The notes under the pieces: generated by a model
What the model was told of the DNA's origin: nothing
Database searches by the model: none
Seen by the model: only the letters and a program-made list of their open reading frames with translations
Made by a program: the position numbers and the translations under genes
Part shown: one piece after another, positions 23,219 to 35,368 of the stretch
Layout: each line of letters starts with the position of its first letter
Numbering within the stretch: position 1 is the stretch's first letter
NCBI GenBank assembly: GCA_905178155.1
Contig: CAJINV010000017.1
Location: 922,722-986,721 of the forward strand
Direction of reading: 5' to 3'
DNA: 64,000 nt
Source of the DNA: Amoebophrya sp. A120
Taxonomy: Eukaryota > Sar > Dinophyceae > Syndiniales > Amoebophryaceae

Positions 23219-26200
23219 ATGGCGATCACGCAGCCCGCGAGCATGAACGCGGGCAAAACCCAGATGACTCCGGAGGAGCAGCTGGAGGACCTGACCAGGA
23301 GGTTTCAGTTGCTGGAGGGGGAGAGAAAAGCCACGTATGAGACCGCCCAGCTCAACATCCGACAAAATAAAGAAATCATCAAGCAGATGAAGGTAAGTAC
23401 AACGGGCACCAGTTTTCGTCTTCTCTTTGTTTGTAACTTGATCATGTTTTGCATTTCCATCAAAATATTTCTTGTATTCCATGCGCCGATGAAAGTTCGA
23501 CGGTGCCACCAATGCAAAAAAAACCATTTCACTTTCAGGATGAGTCCAAGATGTTGCGACAGCAGATAGCGCTCCACCGCAACGAATCCGCTCCAAGTAC
23601 GGAAAAGCAGGTCGAGGAGAAGACCGCCCACTGTACTATTTCCTGAATCACATCAGTAGGCTTTTGTGATGCAGCATGAAGTATGTATGTCTATGTTTAT
23701 ATGGAGTGGGTTTGATGAGAAACAAACAGAAAGCCAGTTTCTGATGCGATTATTTGCAGAACGGAAGGAACAATGATGCACATGTTTTTGTCTTGAGATA
23801 CATAAGGGTAAAAATCCTAATCGTATATTCAAGCTACAAGAATGGATGCTGCAACTGCATGCGAAAAGGAAATAGCAAAAACACTATGATCACGAACCGC
23901 GAATATAACAGGCAACACCCTGAAGCGGCAGTTGGATAACTTGAGACACGAGACCTCCACGAAAAAGCAGTACATGGAGGACATGAGGTATGGAAGCGTC
24001 AGGATGGAAATCATCAAAGTTGAAATAGTTTGTCATGCATAAAATGCAACCTACAAAATGCCTGTCTTGCAGAGTAGGCAAGGGGGGCAGATTGTAAGCC
24101 TGTTGCGGGGTAGAAATAGTAGCATTACAAAAGCCGCCTTCCTTGCCCAAACAGCATGACAAACTGGATTTCGGTTTTACCCAAATTTGTCACGCACCGC
24201 TTGGAAATTGGGCTTCCAACTGGTATCCGTGTTATGCATCACAAATCATTTCAACTCTGACGATTTCGATCCCGACACTCCCATATGAGGTCAAAGCTCG
24301 AGGACTTGGAGGATGCCAGTAACAGCCAGAACATTGGTAGCACCGCACAGTCGAGGCAGATCCGAGTGCTGGAGAACCGCCTAGACAAGGCAATGATCAA
24401 ATACAACGAAGCCCAGACCATCCGACGAACGTAGTTCTAGTTTGTGGTCTATTGCGATGCATTCTGAATTCTGATGAAGCTCCTCTTTCTTACTTCTACT
24501 AGGAATGCGACTGCCTGTACCTCCTGTCGCAGTGAAAGTGTTGCATGACTTTCATGAGTGGTTCACTAAAACAAGCATGTGGAAGTGAGATGAAGTGCGA
24601 ACCTAGTCTCGAGAACCAATGATCCTACAAAATTCAGTGACTTCTAAAATCAGATACGAGCAAATTGTGAAGCGGTTACGCGAAGAGCGAACGGGGTTCG
24701 ATTCCCAGTTGGCGCAACTGGAGGAGACTTTGAGGGCGAGGGAAAAGGACTACGAGGAGCTGTTACTGCTCAGTCACGACGCCTACCACGCGAAGGAGAT
24801 GGCACAGGCAGAATTGCACCGATTCGAACAAGGGGTTATGGAGGAGAGAAATCAAAGGGATAAGGAGGTACTGCTATTAAGAGTACGTAGCGTTATCCCT
24901 TTCTCCTGTTTTCCATGCAACTCACTGCTGCGAAGAAGGCCGAGACTGTGATGCAAATAATTTTTCATGATCGTTCCGCATAAATCCTATTACAGGTGCA
25001 AGAGAAGAAAGCGCTAGTCCAACAGCGAGTCGAGATGAACCAGAGGCTGCAGCAGCGGGAAAGAATGCTGAAGCAGCAGCAGGATCTGGACCGAGCAGGA
25101 GAGATCGCATTGAAGACCACCAGCGCCATGGCAGATTTGGCCGCTGGTACACAAGAAATTGAAATTAGAAATAGGATGAAGATCATGATCTATCTCTTAG
25201 AAGTGTTTTTTGGCATGCATAGTTGTGCAAGATAGGCTTCATTTTCTCCCTATGCATGAGGAAGGGGCCGGCACTCCTGGACCTTATGTTCCTTTATTTT
25301 CCATTGCATGAAAAAAAAACAGGTATCAGCAGCACGCAAGCTGAGGAGGAGAGGCATCGCCTGCAGGACTACGAGGAAGCGTTCCGAAGAATCAAGGAAG
25401 CAACGGGCGTGTACTATTTTTGTACTTAGTTCAAGACGAAGTGTCAGTGTGGCCTCCTCTTGCTTCTTGGAGCTGCACCGCGTTTAAAAGTTTAGTTTGC
25501 ATGCCAAATATCTACATAAATTAAAATTTAAATCCCCAATCAGGTCCGACGTGAACGAAGTCATCCAGAAATTCCTGACGCAAGAGGACACACAAAACCA
25601 GCTCCTCAAGCTCACCGTCGAGTGCCAGGCAAAGATCGATAGTTTGGCCGAGCAAAGGCGGCAATTGAAGGGCATGGTGGACGAGCGCAAATTCAGCTCG
25701 GCAGGAAACATCGGGAAGCGGCAGGTATAGATAGTGCCGGACGTCTTGTTTTGGACAAAGTTTCAGTTTGACTTCGATCAAGATCGGTAATGCGCGATAA
25801 AGTTATCCTTACTTCTTGGTAAGCAGTAAGTACTTACCTGCTGCAACTCCTAGCGCAGCACTTGCAGTTGCAGGCCCATCGCACGCTCGAGGAGCCACGT
25901 ACTTTTACGCTCTTCTGTGATGAAGACCGAACCTACTGGTGAACAAATGAAACCATCAGGTCGTGGACGATTTCGAGACCCACCTCTCCGAGGCTAGTGC
26001 CAAATGCTCCAGAAACCAGGGCAAATACGAGCGAATAGCGAAGGTCTTGATCGACCTAAAGACCGGTGTGGACCACCTTGCCACGAAGTTAGTCAGCATC
26101 AAGCTCGACGGTATTATACATGATTTTTCGCTTTGATTTATTTTGCTTTTGGTTTTCAACATCATGTCACCGAACATGCATGGCGTCATCGAGAAGAAGA

Positions 26201-26964
26201 TCGGGAAGCAGAGGCTATTGTGCGTTGCAGTAGGGTGGCCTATCTCGGTAGTCAAACAACCCTGAAGTAGAAACGTGATCATATTGCAGGCGAATCTCCG
26301 ATCGAAGTGACGGACGAGACGGTGGAGGATGTGCTTTCGCAGTGTGAGTTCAAGTTGAGCAATATCAAACAAAAAAGTGTTAACGTTAACGGTTTTCATA
26401 GATTGCAAATATGCATCACAAATCTTGCCTAGCATGCATGCTATGCATGACAAATTTGGGCACGTTTTGTGGTGCGTTACTGCATCACAAATTCCGTTAA
26501 CGTTAACACTTTTTCCTGTGATAAGCAAGCTGATGTCAATCACGCACTTGGAGGGCGCCAAGATGGGCAAGGCACAAGCAGCGAAGATCGATCTGGCATA
26601 GTACAAGAACCTTCTTGAAGATGACTGCTACTCCTACTGCTTTGATGATTCGGGATACTATATACGTCCTTTATTTTTTTTGCATGCTGTGCACCTGCAG
26701 GGAGCAACCAATGCAAAGTTCTTTCGCTTTCCAAAAATTGTTCACAACATGAAAATCAGTTATGAGGAGAAGATGATGCAGAAGTCGCAGTCTGACATTC
26801 GGGTCCACACCCACGACCAGGATGATGAGGAGCTCGATGATGACGAATTCGAAGACGACGTCGAAGAGGACGTCTGGAACCGCCGGTCTATCAAGCACAA
26901 CTCGCAGGTCATTCACGACCAAAACACCAAGCGCAAGAAGCGCGCTGCGGGCAAGAAGAAGTAA
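23219..26964 (+). CDS. Outer dynein arm docking complex coiled coil, ODA1/CCDC63/CCDC114-like
   Basis: Multi-exon coiled-coil protein of about 550-600 residues. By family knowledge it is the DC2 subunit that anchors outer dynein arms on axonemal doublets. Recognisable exons: 23219-23392, 23539 to about 23640, 23912-23988, 24291-24430, 24654-24867, 24996-25146, 25323 to about 25408, about 25545 to 25725, about 25961-26110, 26290-26362, 26529 to about 26600, about 26700-26964. Key stretches are LTRRFQLLEGERKA, KKQYMEDMRSKLEDLED, IRVLENRLDKAMIKYNEAQ, YEQIVKRLREERTGFD, LLLLSHDAYHAKEMAQAEL and QEKKALVQQRVEMNQRL, typical of ODA1 relatives. The C-terminus is acidic (DDEELDDDEFEDD) and then basic (RKKRAAGKKK). 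Two introns are introners; the others seen are mostly GT-AG. Junctions near 23640, 25408 and 26600 are unresolved. Confidence 0.88.
23989..24285. mobile_element. Introner, family D
   Basis: Left end TATGGAAGCGTCAGGAT, right end ATCCCGACACTCCCATA, with longer inverted similarity (AAGTTGAAATAGTTTGTCATG / CATCACAAATCATTTCAACT). Perfect duplication TGAGG on both sides. Removal restores YMEDMRSKLED of the ODA1-like protein. Confidence 0.92.
26363..26523. mobile_element. Introner, family G
   Basis: Left end TATCAAACAAAAAAGTG then TTAACGTTAACGG; right end CCGTTAACGTTAACACTTTTT then CCTGTGATA. Perfect duplication AGCAA. Removal joins CEFKLSK to LMSITHL in frame. Confidence 0.92.
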
Positions 26965-28683
26965 GTTGATAGTTCTTCAAAAAGAAAAAGGTCTCAGAAC
27001 TTCGAGAAGTAGGTATGAAAGTGGCGGAAATGATTCGGAGTTTCTCGGAACTTGAGTGAGTTATTTCATCTTCTTGAATCAGACGTACTTACTTTTGTGT
27101 AGTTTTCTGCACAGCAGCAGCGAGAGCTGCAAAAAATCAGACTTAGCAGACCAGAAAGACAAACGGTTCAGACATTATATCAGACACAACTTCTTGTTCG
27201 GATTCAGATTAATAAATTATTCGTGAGAGCAAGCGGTGTTAATACGCAATTTAGAAAAATCAGACTAATAGCAGAAAACAAGAAATTTGAATTTATTAGC
27301 AGAGTGAACAGCAGCCTGTTCTTGTCTCAATCGACGACGCCATCGTGTAGGCAGAAGATGGTAAGCCGCAGAGTTTGGCTGTACCAGCAGGAACTACAGG
27401 CAACTCTTGATTAAGAAATGGTTTTATCAGACTCACCCTTTACCTTTACGAATCAGTATCAGACAGCTTTTTACAGTGAATCAAAAATATATACGCAGAA
27501 AATGTTTTACTAAAGTTACAGTCACAGCAGTTTTATGGTAATTTGTTCAGGAAGAATGTTCTTGTCAGACCAGAGTTCAATACCATTTTAGCAATTGTTT
27601 ATCAGGACAGCATTAACCAGACTTCGTTTTATAGCTTAAGAACCAGACTTCAGAAACTAGTGTTTAAATTTGTCAGACAATACAGCAAAGAGCCAGTAGC
27701 TTTAATTGCCTGGAACTTCATCTAGTCGGTCTCAGCTGCGTGGTGACTACAGCACCAACTTTCGTGTGAGTCTTACAAAATGGATTTGTATACTATCGTG
27801 AGAACTCAATCTCGTTTCAGCGTTTTCTAGCGTCATGATTAAGTTTGGTATTCTCGTAGTGTCCGTCCCGTCAACGACGTGGAGGTGAACTAAAATCGAA
27901 GCGGTTTAATGTTTCTCCCGTCGTAGTTCGGTCTCGTCTAGAGAAGCTGCCTACACGCTGCACAGGAGTACTGCTCGTGATTCACATGGAACCTACCTCC
28001 AGAGCTACCGAGTTACTAAACCTTATTCATCCATATCGCTCTCGCTAAACGCTTTGTAGAGCTGATGTATCGAAGATGTCAAAAAATCGTGATGTATTTT
28101 CAACTATCCTCGAGCAGGACGACAGACTGAGGCCTCTGTTTCGGAGAGAAGTTTCAGCCGCGAAGATACAAAAACGAAGACGAAGAGGAAGGAACAACGC
28201 CTGCTGCTGTACGATTTCACGATTCGAAACGAAATGGAAAAGATGAAGAGGTACTAGTAGAAACGCTTCCCTGGTGTCCTGCTTATCAATTACCGGGGTT
28301 CTCACCCAGGATTTGTGTTTTGCAATTGTGCAAAAATTTCTGGAAGTCCGGCCTCGGTTGGACAAGCATTAGCAGAGAGACTGGGACAGCGACGTCGCAG
28401 ATGGTGGCGTCGTTTGCCTGTATTGTGTGGTCGTGTGAAGAGAGCATTTTCATTTATAAATCTTTCGTACGTGTTGTTGTTGAGATGGCTATCGTAGAGA
28501 GACTTGTGCAAGAGCTAGCTTTTCATGCGTAATGCTGCTACTAGAAAAGAAAACAAAGTGAGGGCGGGAGTCGCACGATAACTTCAGCGCATCGTACCTA
28601 TTTTAGTTTATTTCGTGGACCCGTCACGTAGTCGTGCTCGTGACTTTCGATAAGCAAAATCCAAGACTTGTCTTGGAAACAAC
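26965..28683. other. No gene recognised; includes an AT-rich CAGAC-studded stretch
   Basis: Between about 27080 and 27725 the word CAGAC (in ATCAGAC, CCAGAC or GTCAGAC) recurs at least nine times, and composition is more AT-rich than neighbouring exons. Two 60-codon frames (27223-27414, 27543-27725) lack motifs. From 27726 to 28683 only spacer is seen. Confidence 0.45.
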
Positions 28684-30843
28684 ATGAGTCCCCCGGCTTT
28701 CAACGACGTTGCTGCGACCGGCGCGTCCTCAGCAGCAGAGCAGGACGACGGAGAAATACTAACCCGCACAGCCTTCAAAAAAAACAGCCCTCTGTTTGGA
28801 AAACGGCCTACGCCGCACGTATTAAGCGCGTCGCAGGATGAGGACGTCAACCACGCGGACACGCAGGACGATAAGAGTCAGGATCTAGAAGCCGCACTAC
28901 TGGCGGAGAATGCAAGACTGCAAGCGGAAGAGGACTCCAAGATTCGGACGATAAGGGAACTGAAGTCGCAAATCGACAAAGTGAAGGCGGGACTTCTTGC
29001 TTCACACACGACTTCGACAGGGTCGTCAACTGCGGGCGGGTGGGGTAATGCCGCGGCGAAACATTTATCGCCAAGAGAAGGTGTTGACTTTCTCTCTTCA
29101 TCCGCAACCACTCTCTCCCCGAACAAACAGCCAAGTGGTAGCACTTCGCCTCCGAAAAAGAGGAAAGTCAAGAAGCGGCTGGTGCGAAAGGTGAAGAAAA
29201 AAGTGGATCGAGGCAGCGCGACTGGAGTTGCTGGAATTGTATCTGCTGACACCGGGGGCGCAGCTGACGCAGCCGCGTTTGATGGTCCTCCGTCGCACAC
29301 AACTACACAAAAGGGAGTCACCTGCTCTTCGCTCGGCGACGATGCGCGCGCGCTTTTAGAGAAGGCAAGGGAGCGGCGGCACCTGGAGCGACGAGGAGGA
29401 GAAGGAACTCCAGAAGGAGCAAGAAGTCCAAGTCAAGGTGGAATCGAAGCAGCAACAAACGCGAACAACAAAATAACCACCAGCTCGACCGCGACGATGG
29501 CCGAGCGTGTGTTGCTGTTTCAGGCCAACGAGGGTGGATCTTGGACGATGGATGAGGCGGAGTATGACGTCGAAGGTGAAGCTTCTCATGCAGGACGACT
29601 TCACGAAGCTGAAATACACGACCTGGAGGAAGAAAAAGAAGACGTGGCGTCAAAAGCCGCCCGAGGCGTCTACACACTCGATGGAGTTTTGGTGCCTGCG
29701 ACTCGTAGTCCGCGACTAGTACCTGCCGGACGACAAAGTGGAGGCACATCAACTCCTAGACAACATCCGTGGCACGAGGAAAACGAAAAAGCGCGCGAAG
29801 CAAGCCAATACCAAATCGTAGACGCGATTTCACCAGAGCCTGATCCTGTTCGTCCTTGGGGGTCCTCGCACAGTATTAACCGGAACAATTATCTGCCACG
29901 GGCCATCGGCGCCAGGAGAGAGGACGATGGCGACGCTGTAGTTGCAGCGAATAGATATTCATCTTCATGTAGAAATGACGAAAGCAACCGCGGTACGGTG
30001 CAGGATGATGTCAGCAACGCTCATGAAGACGACGGAGTCGCGCAATCATGTTCCCAAGCCCCTGCTGCAAAGAGGACTTTGTCATCTTCTGTCCCACATC
30101 AGCCCCAATTCCAGCTGGCCAACAGTCCGCAACAGTTCGACCAGATCATGTTTCGAACGCGGAAGACACTGCGGGAAATCACCACCGTTTTCCAGGACAT
30201 TGCGAGGAAGTATGAGAGTCAAGATGTCGACCGGCCGGCGGGAAAAGCACAGGGCGACGAGCTCGATCGGCAAGGCTTTCAAGTTGGACCACGTGGTTGC
30301 CGGGGATTATCAACATCCCCTGCACTTTCATCTCCGCGACACAACAAAGTTGGACCCGCAAAACTGTCCTCGATCCAGCACCAGCCGTTTGTGGGAACAG
30401 CTTTTCACCGGACATTTCGGTTCTATCCAGAAGCCGCAACAAGCGGTATACCGGCGTCTAGTGAAGACGAGGAGCCGATGAGGAACCGCGGTTTTTGTAG
30501 GAGCGTTTCTCTGTCCTCTGCGAACCGAGAAAAACCAAAACGGGACGATGAAGAGAGGGATAGTAAAATGGCACTACAATCGCTGTCTCCCACTAGTAGC
30601 AGGGGCCAGTATCCCGATGGGGATGGCCCCGCTCGTGCGGCCGCTTCACCACCTGTTGCGACAAGGAAGCCGCTCGAGCCACGCTATCAACAAACGGAAG
30701 AAACTGAAGACCAGCAAAGGTCGCCGAACTTTTCGAAGTTGCTTGCGAAGTGGAAGCAGCGGGATTCAGATTTTTCCGCCGTTTCTCCAGCGATTGGTCC
30801 TCATTCGAACTCCTTTCAGAGAATACAAAGTGAACAAGCTTAG
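28684..30843 (+). CDS. Hypothetical disordered protein with short coiled coil
   Basis: A single uninterrupted frame of 719 codons with no introner, unusual next to its neighbours. A helical, charged stretch (LEAALLAENARLQAEEDSK to KSQIDKVKAG, about residues 66-102) looks like a short coiled coil. A strongly basic patch follows (KKRKVKKRLVRKVKKK, about residues 158-173), resembling a nuclear localisation signal. The middle is Ser, Glu, Arg and Gly-rich and probably disordered. Two later helices are suggested by TRKTLREITTVFQDIARKY and FSKLLAKWKQRDSDF. No catalytic motif and no membrane span were seen. The coding nature rests on length and on composition matching other exons. I do not recognise a family. 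Confidence 0.65.
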   Translation: MSPPAFNDVAATGASSAAEQDDGEILTRTAFKKNSPLFGKRPTPHVLSASQDEDVNHADTQDDKSQDLEAALLAENARLQAEEDSKIRTIRELKSQIDKVKAGLLASHTTSTGSSTAGGWGNAAAKHLSPREGVDFLSSSATTLSPNKQPSGSTSPPKKRKVKKRLVRKVKKKVDRGSATGVAGIVSADTGGAADAAAFDGPPSHTTTQKGVTCSSLGDDARALLEKARERRHLERRGGEGTPEGARSPSQGGIEAATNANNKITTSSTATMAERVLLFQANEGGSWTMDEAEYDVEGEASHAGRLHEAEIHDLEEEKEDVASKAARGVYTLDGVLVPATRSPRLVPAGRQSGGTSTPRQHPWHEENEKAREASQYQIVDAISPEPDPVRPWGSSHSINRNNYLPRAIGARREDDGDAVVAANRYSSSCRNDESNRGTVQDDVSNAHEDDGVAQSCSQAPAAKRTLSSSVPHQPQFQLANSPQQFDQIMFRTRKTLREITTVFQDIARKYESQDVDRPAGKAQGDELDRQGFQVGPRGCRGLSTSPALSSPRHNKVGPAKLSSIQHQPFVGTAFHRTFRFYPEAATSGIPASSEDEEPMRNRGFCRSVSLSSANREKPKRDDEERDSKMALQSLSPTSSRGQYPDGDGPARAAASPPVATRKPLEPRYQQTEETEDQQRSPNFSKLLAKWKQRDSDFSAVSPAIGPHSNSFQRIQSEQA

Positions 30844-31394
30844 CACAACATTCGTAAAAAATCGAGAACGCTTTCATCTTCCACTTCTGGGATGGTGTAC
30901 ATACGGATAAGTAGGCGGAATTTTGTTCCATGGATTGCCACTTTCGCGTGGTGGTTGTGCGGGGCTTACACGTCCATGGAGAAGTTGCCCAATACTAGGT
31001 CATCTGGCAGAAGATCATAGGCGTCGCTAGTATTTGCCACATAAGATCTCAACGTCAATAGCCAGGTGGTGGAGAATGTTCTTGTTTTGTGTTATTGCGA
31101 GGATCAGGATACTACAACCACTGGATCCCCAACATGGCTATACAACAACTGATGCTTGTCTTTCATGTTGGATCGCCCCGCTTTATTTTGCCTGGTACAA
31201 CGAAGCAGTTCCGTTTGAGCTACCTACTTGACATTTGGATTTGCAAAAAGCAATCGAGGATTTTAGCCGCGTCGAGTATATCAACAACTTCATCTGAAGC
31301 ATAAGCAGGATCCGTGTAAAGCTAAAGTAGGAAATTCCAATTTTCCAACAAGAAACTCGACTCTTATTTTCCATTTGAGTTGTAAGTACTTGTA
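30844..31394. other. No gene recognised
   Basis: Spacer between two unrecognised genes. Frames at 31034-31304 have no motif. Confidence 0.45.
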
Positions 31395-32638
31395 TCGCAT
31401 TGTTGAATGACGATCCGGTTGAGCTGGGTCTTGCAGCGGCAAACAAAAGAGCTCTTGTTGCAGCGGCAATTGAGGCAGTTTCTGCGGAGATGGCGCCGCA
31501 AGTTGAACAGCCCCAGGCCGTTCCACCTGTCGCCCCGCGCCCGGCTGTTGCTCGCGAGCCCTTGCCAAACAATTTGCAAGATTGGTTCGCGAAAGTCGAA
31601 AGAAAAGAAGTGAACGCCGCGACGGCTCGCGCTTGGCGGAAGATCCACGGCACTGCGATCCAGGCGGCAGCGGTGTGCTTCGAGAAGAAGCAAAAGGAGG
31701 ACGGGGCAGAGGTTGCAGTCAATTTCCCAGACGACTGCGCGCGAAAAGTGTTCAGCTTTCTCCAGGGGGAACGGCCGGCCCCAAGTGCTACGCGTAATCA
31801 GGCACCGACGTTGACGCACGCGGACAAAATCTTCCGGACTTAGGGTCTCGGGCCGGTGGTGTGTTTTTCGCAGGAAGGAGGCCGAAGCGCTGGGCGATTG
31901 GCTGACCTTCGTGTGCCGGCTCCGCAGCTCTTTAGGTCAGTCAAAGAGACGAGCGGGGCGCATCAAAACCGGCGCTGGGCTCTGCGTTGGGGCAACGCAA
32001 GGTGGCGTGACCGGCCAGATGCCGAAGTGTCGACCATCAATTCACAGACGACCTGCCACAGGATGGTGCCAATCAGTCGCCTGAAGGGAATTGAGATGCA
32101 GATTTCAGGCGCTGTTTTCAAACTGAGGAGCGTGAAAGTGATTCCGCATGGGAGAAATAAAGTGACTCACTTTAGATTCCTTTTCGATTGCCGAACCCCT
32201 CTGATTGGGGATGATCCCCTCTTCGTGTCAGCACTACCACTGGTCGACTTTACCCATGACGCGCAGGCTTTGTCCGTTTTGCCGAAAGGAATGGAAATGC
32301 AATTCTCACTGGCCGCAGTCATCCACGGTGAGGCAACGTTCAACGTTCTGAACGAAAGCGCGCTGCGAAAACTGAAAAAGCCAAAAGCATTCCTTGAAGA
32401 ATGTAGGCGGAACAAGGAAGATGTGAAAATGTCATTCGCGTTCGAGGCGGATTACGCTCCCAGCAATTTGCGCTATAACTTTCGGATTCCTGAAGAACAC
32501 AATCACAATGACTACAACGCTGACGTTCATCTTACCGAAATGCACCAGGTTCGGTCCTTCAATTTGCGACTGGAGCAGATGCTGGAGCAACTCATTTGTG
32601 AAGTGGATACGAGTCTGCCTCTTCTTCTTCCAGAGTAG
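31395..32638 (+). CDS. Hypothetical protein, probably spliced
   Basis: Two long open stretches in the same frame are separated by a TAG at 31841. The first (from about 31395) reads DDPVELGLAAANKRALVAAA and WFAKVERKEVNAATARAWRK. The second, convincing from about 32030 to the TAG at 32636, reads FRFLFDCRTPLIGDDPLF, MQFSLAAVIHGEATFNVLNE and NLRLEQMLEQLICEVD. Between them another frame, starting after CGCAG at about 31872, reads KEAEALGDWLTFVCRLRSS and looks coding. I therefore infer two short introns around 31843-31872 and 31935-32030 rather than stop readthrough. The 5' start is not fixed; an acceptor or alternative start near 31395 is needed because no convincing ATG precedes it. No domain is recognised. 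Confidence 0.5.
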
Positions 32639-33178
32639 AAGATGCTGAGCAGGCTTGCCCTATTTTCTGTCTCGCACAGAAAAAGAAGGAGTAGAAGCTG
32701 GTTCAGAACCAAAATTATGAAAATGAAAATTTCATCAACAAACGCATGCTCATGCTTGCGCACCATACATATACAACAACAAGAACCCATACTTCTTACT
32801 TATTCTTATACTTTTACTTTGCTGCAATTGCAAAAGCAAAAAATAAAAAAAGATGAATGAAAGCGACGCCTGCAATCCAAACGGTATTGGTATTGCAGTA
32901 CCGTGTCCGTGATCTCAGCTGGCGACTGCAAGCGCCGTGGGATCCAGCCCACATCTTTGTGTGGAAATGTAAAACTGAAAGTGTTTGAAAGCAATCGACT
33001 CATCAGTTTTTGAGAGAACAAATTAAAAAAACAATGAGAGAAGTCATCAAGATGAACGGTGGTCTACAACTTCTCATATGGCCATTTTTAGCTTTAGGCC
33101 TTCAATCACTTTACTTGTAGCTTTAGGCCTGCATTCACAGCAGCCGCGTTGTAAAAATCGAAAAAAGTAGTAGCCGAG
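32639..33178. other. No gene recognised
   Basis: AT-rich spacer. A 21-base unit starting TAGCTTTAGGCCT occurs twice (33089 and 33118) shortly before the next start codon. Confidence 0.5.
33089..33138. repeat. Two-copy 21-base direct repeat upstream of a start codon
   Basis: TAGCTTTAGGCCT(T/G)CA(A/T)TCAC appears at 33089 and again at 33118, 41 bases upstream of the ATG at 33179. Any regulatory role is a guess. Confidence 0.5.
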
Positions 33179-33892
33179 ATGATGCAACAAGAAGAGCCGA
33201 GTCAAGAACAGCAGGCTTTACCGCTTACAGGCATGTCTGAAAACCTAGTAAACCCTGACGATGAGCAGCACGACGACGACCCGGAGGTTCACTGGACCCT
33301 CCTCCTCGAGCCTGGCGACGAGGAAGCTTTGAAGCGTTTTCTTACCACCAGCCACCGCTGGTTTTCCAGCATGTCCTCCCCTCCCTCCCGCGAGGACTTC
33401 AAACTGTTCTTAGAAGGAGGGTTCCAGGCCCTCGCTGACCTCGCCACAACTACATCGACTTCCTCCTCTGGAGGAGGTAAGAATATTAACGCGACGAGTG
33501 ACACCGAAGGAAGCAGTACAGCTGCGCAGCTGCTTTTCCAAAATCCAGGACCGGGACCAACATCATCTGCAGAAGGTGTGGGAGTTGTTGGTGTGCTGGA
33601 CAGAAGCGCAGCACACCAGCAACATGATCCCAGTGTATTTCTTGGGAGCACAACTACATCATCATCGGGCACCAGCTCAACATCTTCATACAAGGCGCAG
33701 TTGCTCCACTTGTTGCAAAAACAGGCCAGAGAGGTGCTGGAGCTGGAGCTTCACGAAGACAGCTGGCAGAACACAACCTTAGAGGATTTCCTCGATGCTG
33801 CAACCGACGTTTCCGGGTTCCGGTCTGGGAACTATGAGCAGTCTTGGAAATTCTTGTTGGACTTCTTTCAGGAAGGACAGACGGCGGAGTGA
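33179..33892 (+). CDS. Hypothetical protein, 237 residues
   Basis: Uninterrupted frame from ATG to TGA. Two ordered-looking parts flank a Ser/Thr/Gly-rich linker. The first is WTLLLEPGDEEALKRFLTTS with EDFKLFLEGGFQALADL (about residues 39-98). The second is AQLLHLLQKQAREVLELEL followed by NTTLEDFLDAATDVSGF and WKFLLDFFQEG (about residues 174-233). Both are probably helical and acidic. There is no membrane span, no Cys/His motif and no signal peptide. I do not recognise a family. It has no intron, like the 28684 gene. Confidence 0.6.
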   Translation: MMQQEEPSQEQQALPLTGMSENLVNPDDEQHDDDPEVHWTLLLEPGDEEALKRFLTTSHRWFSSMSSPPSREDFKLFLEGGFQALADLATTTSTSSSGGGKNINATSDTEGSSTAAQLLFQNPGPGPTSSAEGVGVVGVLDRSAAHQQHDPSVFLGSTTTSSSGTSSTSSYKAQLLHLLQKQAREVLELELHEDSWQNTTLEDFLDAATDVSGFRSGNYEQSWKFLLDFFQEGQTAE

Positions 33893-35368
33893 TAAAGAGA
33901 TCAGTTCTTGGAATGCCTTTTGGCTTTGTGTCTTCAACAAAAAAAACACATCAACCCATACGTATAAAAATTCTACTTAAGTACCTCGGTTATGTAAAGA
34001 TGAGAAATCACCACGGCCCGTATAACAAGTCAACATCGGGCAGCGTTTTGGTCATCATGAAAAATGGTGACCCGTGATCGCCATGAGCAAAAGCTATTTG
34101 AGACTAAGTACGCTAACGCTCCTACCAGCGAAAATTGTTTTTGTCTGTGACGGAAACACAAAGTGAAACGGCCATCACCTTCTAGATATGCCGTAGCAAA
34201 GAGACTGTTGGCACGTGAAATTCCCTTTCCGCGATCTATAAGTATAATCCAAAACTGGAGCGTCGTGATGTTCCTGACATGCAGCTGAATTGACTATGAA
34301 TTCCATATGCTCAAAAAGAAGTGGACAGAAGCGCGCGTGTTTTACTGATCACGAACGTGAGCAACGATCATCCATCTCCGTAGAAAAGAAACAAGACGAG
34401 AAGACACCTAGCTCTACCCTAGAGATGAACTCAGGCAAAGTCCACGTCCAGAGGCTCGCTAGATAAAAAAGATCTACTACATCATCATCACGACCTTTAT
34501 TTTGACTCGCCGCAAAGAACAAGAAACGCAAAGAGCTAACTGCGCACGACGATCACGATCCGTCACTAAAAAGAGTGCAATGGCAACCACTTATATTTTG
34601 TTTTTTTTCTCTTTCTCGGCAGCTCATTGTGGCTGACATTTTCTGATTTTTTCAACTTGATCCGGCTCGCAGTTGAATAAGCAAAAACTGCTATCTAAAC
34701 ACGTCCACGATCTGTTTCCCGCCACTATTTCCTTGGCCCGTGCAAGATCCTATTTTCAAAAAAAAGTTTAGGAGTTGGAGTATCCTTCATCGCACAACGA
34801 ACTATGCTTTCAGGCGACAGCACAGCAACATTTTTGTCACGCGTAAAAATGGTAAAGAGCTTTTATGATGTTGTGTTTTTGCCACCAGTAGTGTAGTAGT
34901 GGCACGAAACACGGCGGTATAGATACCCCTCAAGGAGAAGGGGTCAATCGCTCGAAAGTCATCTTCAGCAACTACAACATCATCATCTTCCGAGTAAATT
35001 AGAAGTAGCTGTGTAGTACCTCTAGTAGGATAAAAAGACCAAATAGAATTAGATCCTGGGCAGACTCACATTCTTCAGCCCCAATTATCAAGTTTTTTGA
35101 CTATCGCTATCCAGCAAGCGACCATAAACTAAGAGGCTACGACGTGAAGAAGAACATGAGAATGCGACGTGTCAAAAGTAGTACTAAGCGGCACTATAAT
35201 TTGTCTAGCAGGAGCACTAGTTTCTTCTCAGCGACTTTTGACGACGACCCGGGCAAAGAGTAAACCAAGAGTCATTTCTGACGAGACGAACTCGAACACG
35301 GACTAACAGGAGCTTCTAAAGCAACGACGACCTACTAAGGGCGACTCAGAAACACAAACAGAACCAGC
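33893..35368. other. No gene recognised
   Basis: About 1.5 kb of AT-rich spacer. The only long frames are short and motif-free. It probably holds the promoter and leader of the giant gene. Confidence 0.5.

Noticed and set aside
24680-24705. tRNA-like T-arm (GGGGTTCGATTCCC)
   Set aside because: It lies in a coding exon of the ODA1-like gene (ERTGFDSQLAQ), and no acceptor, D or anticodon arms surround it.
28847-29752. Minus-strand frames opposite the 719-codon gene
   Set aside because: They are shadows of the + strand gene and carry no motifs.
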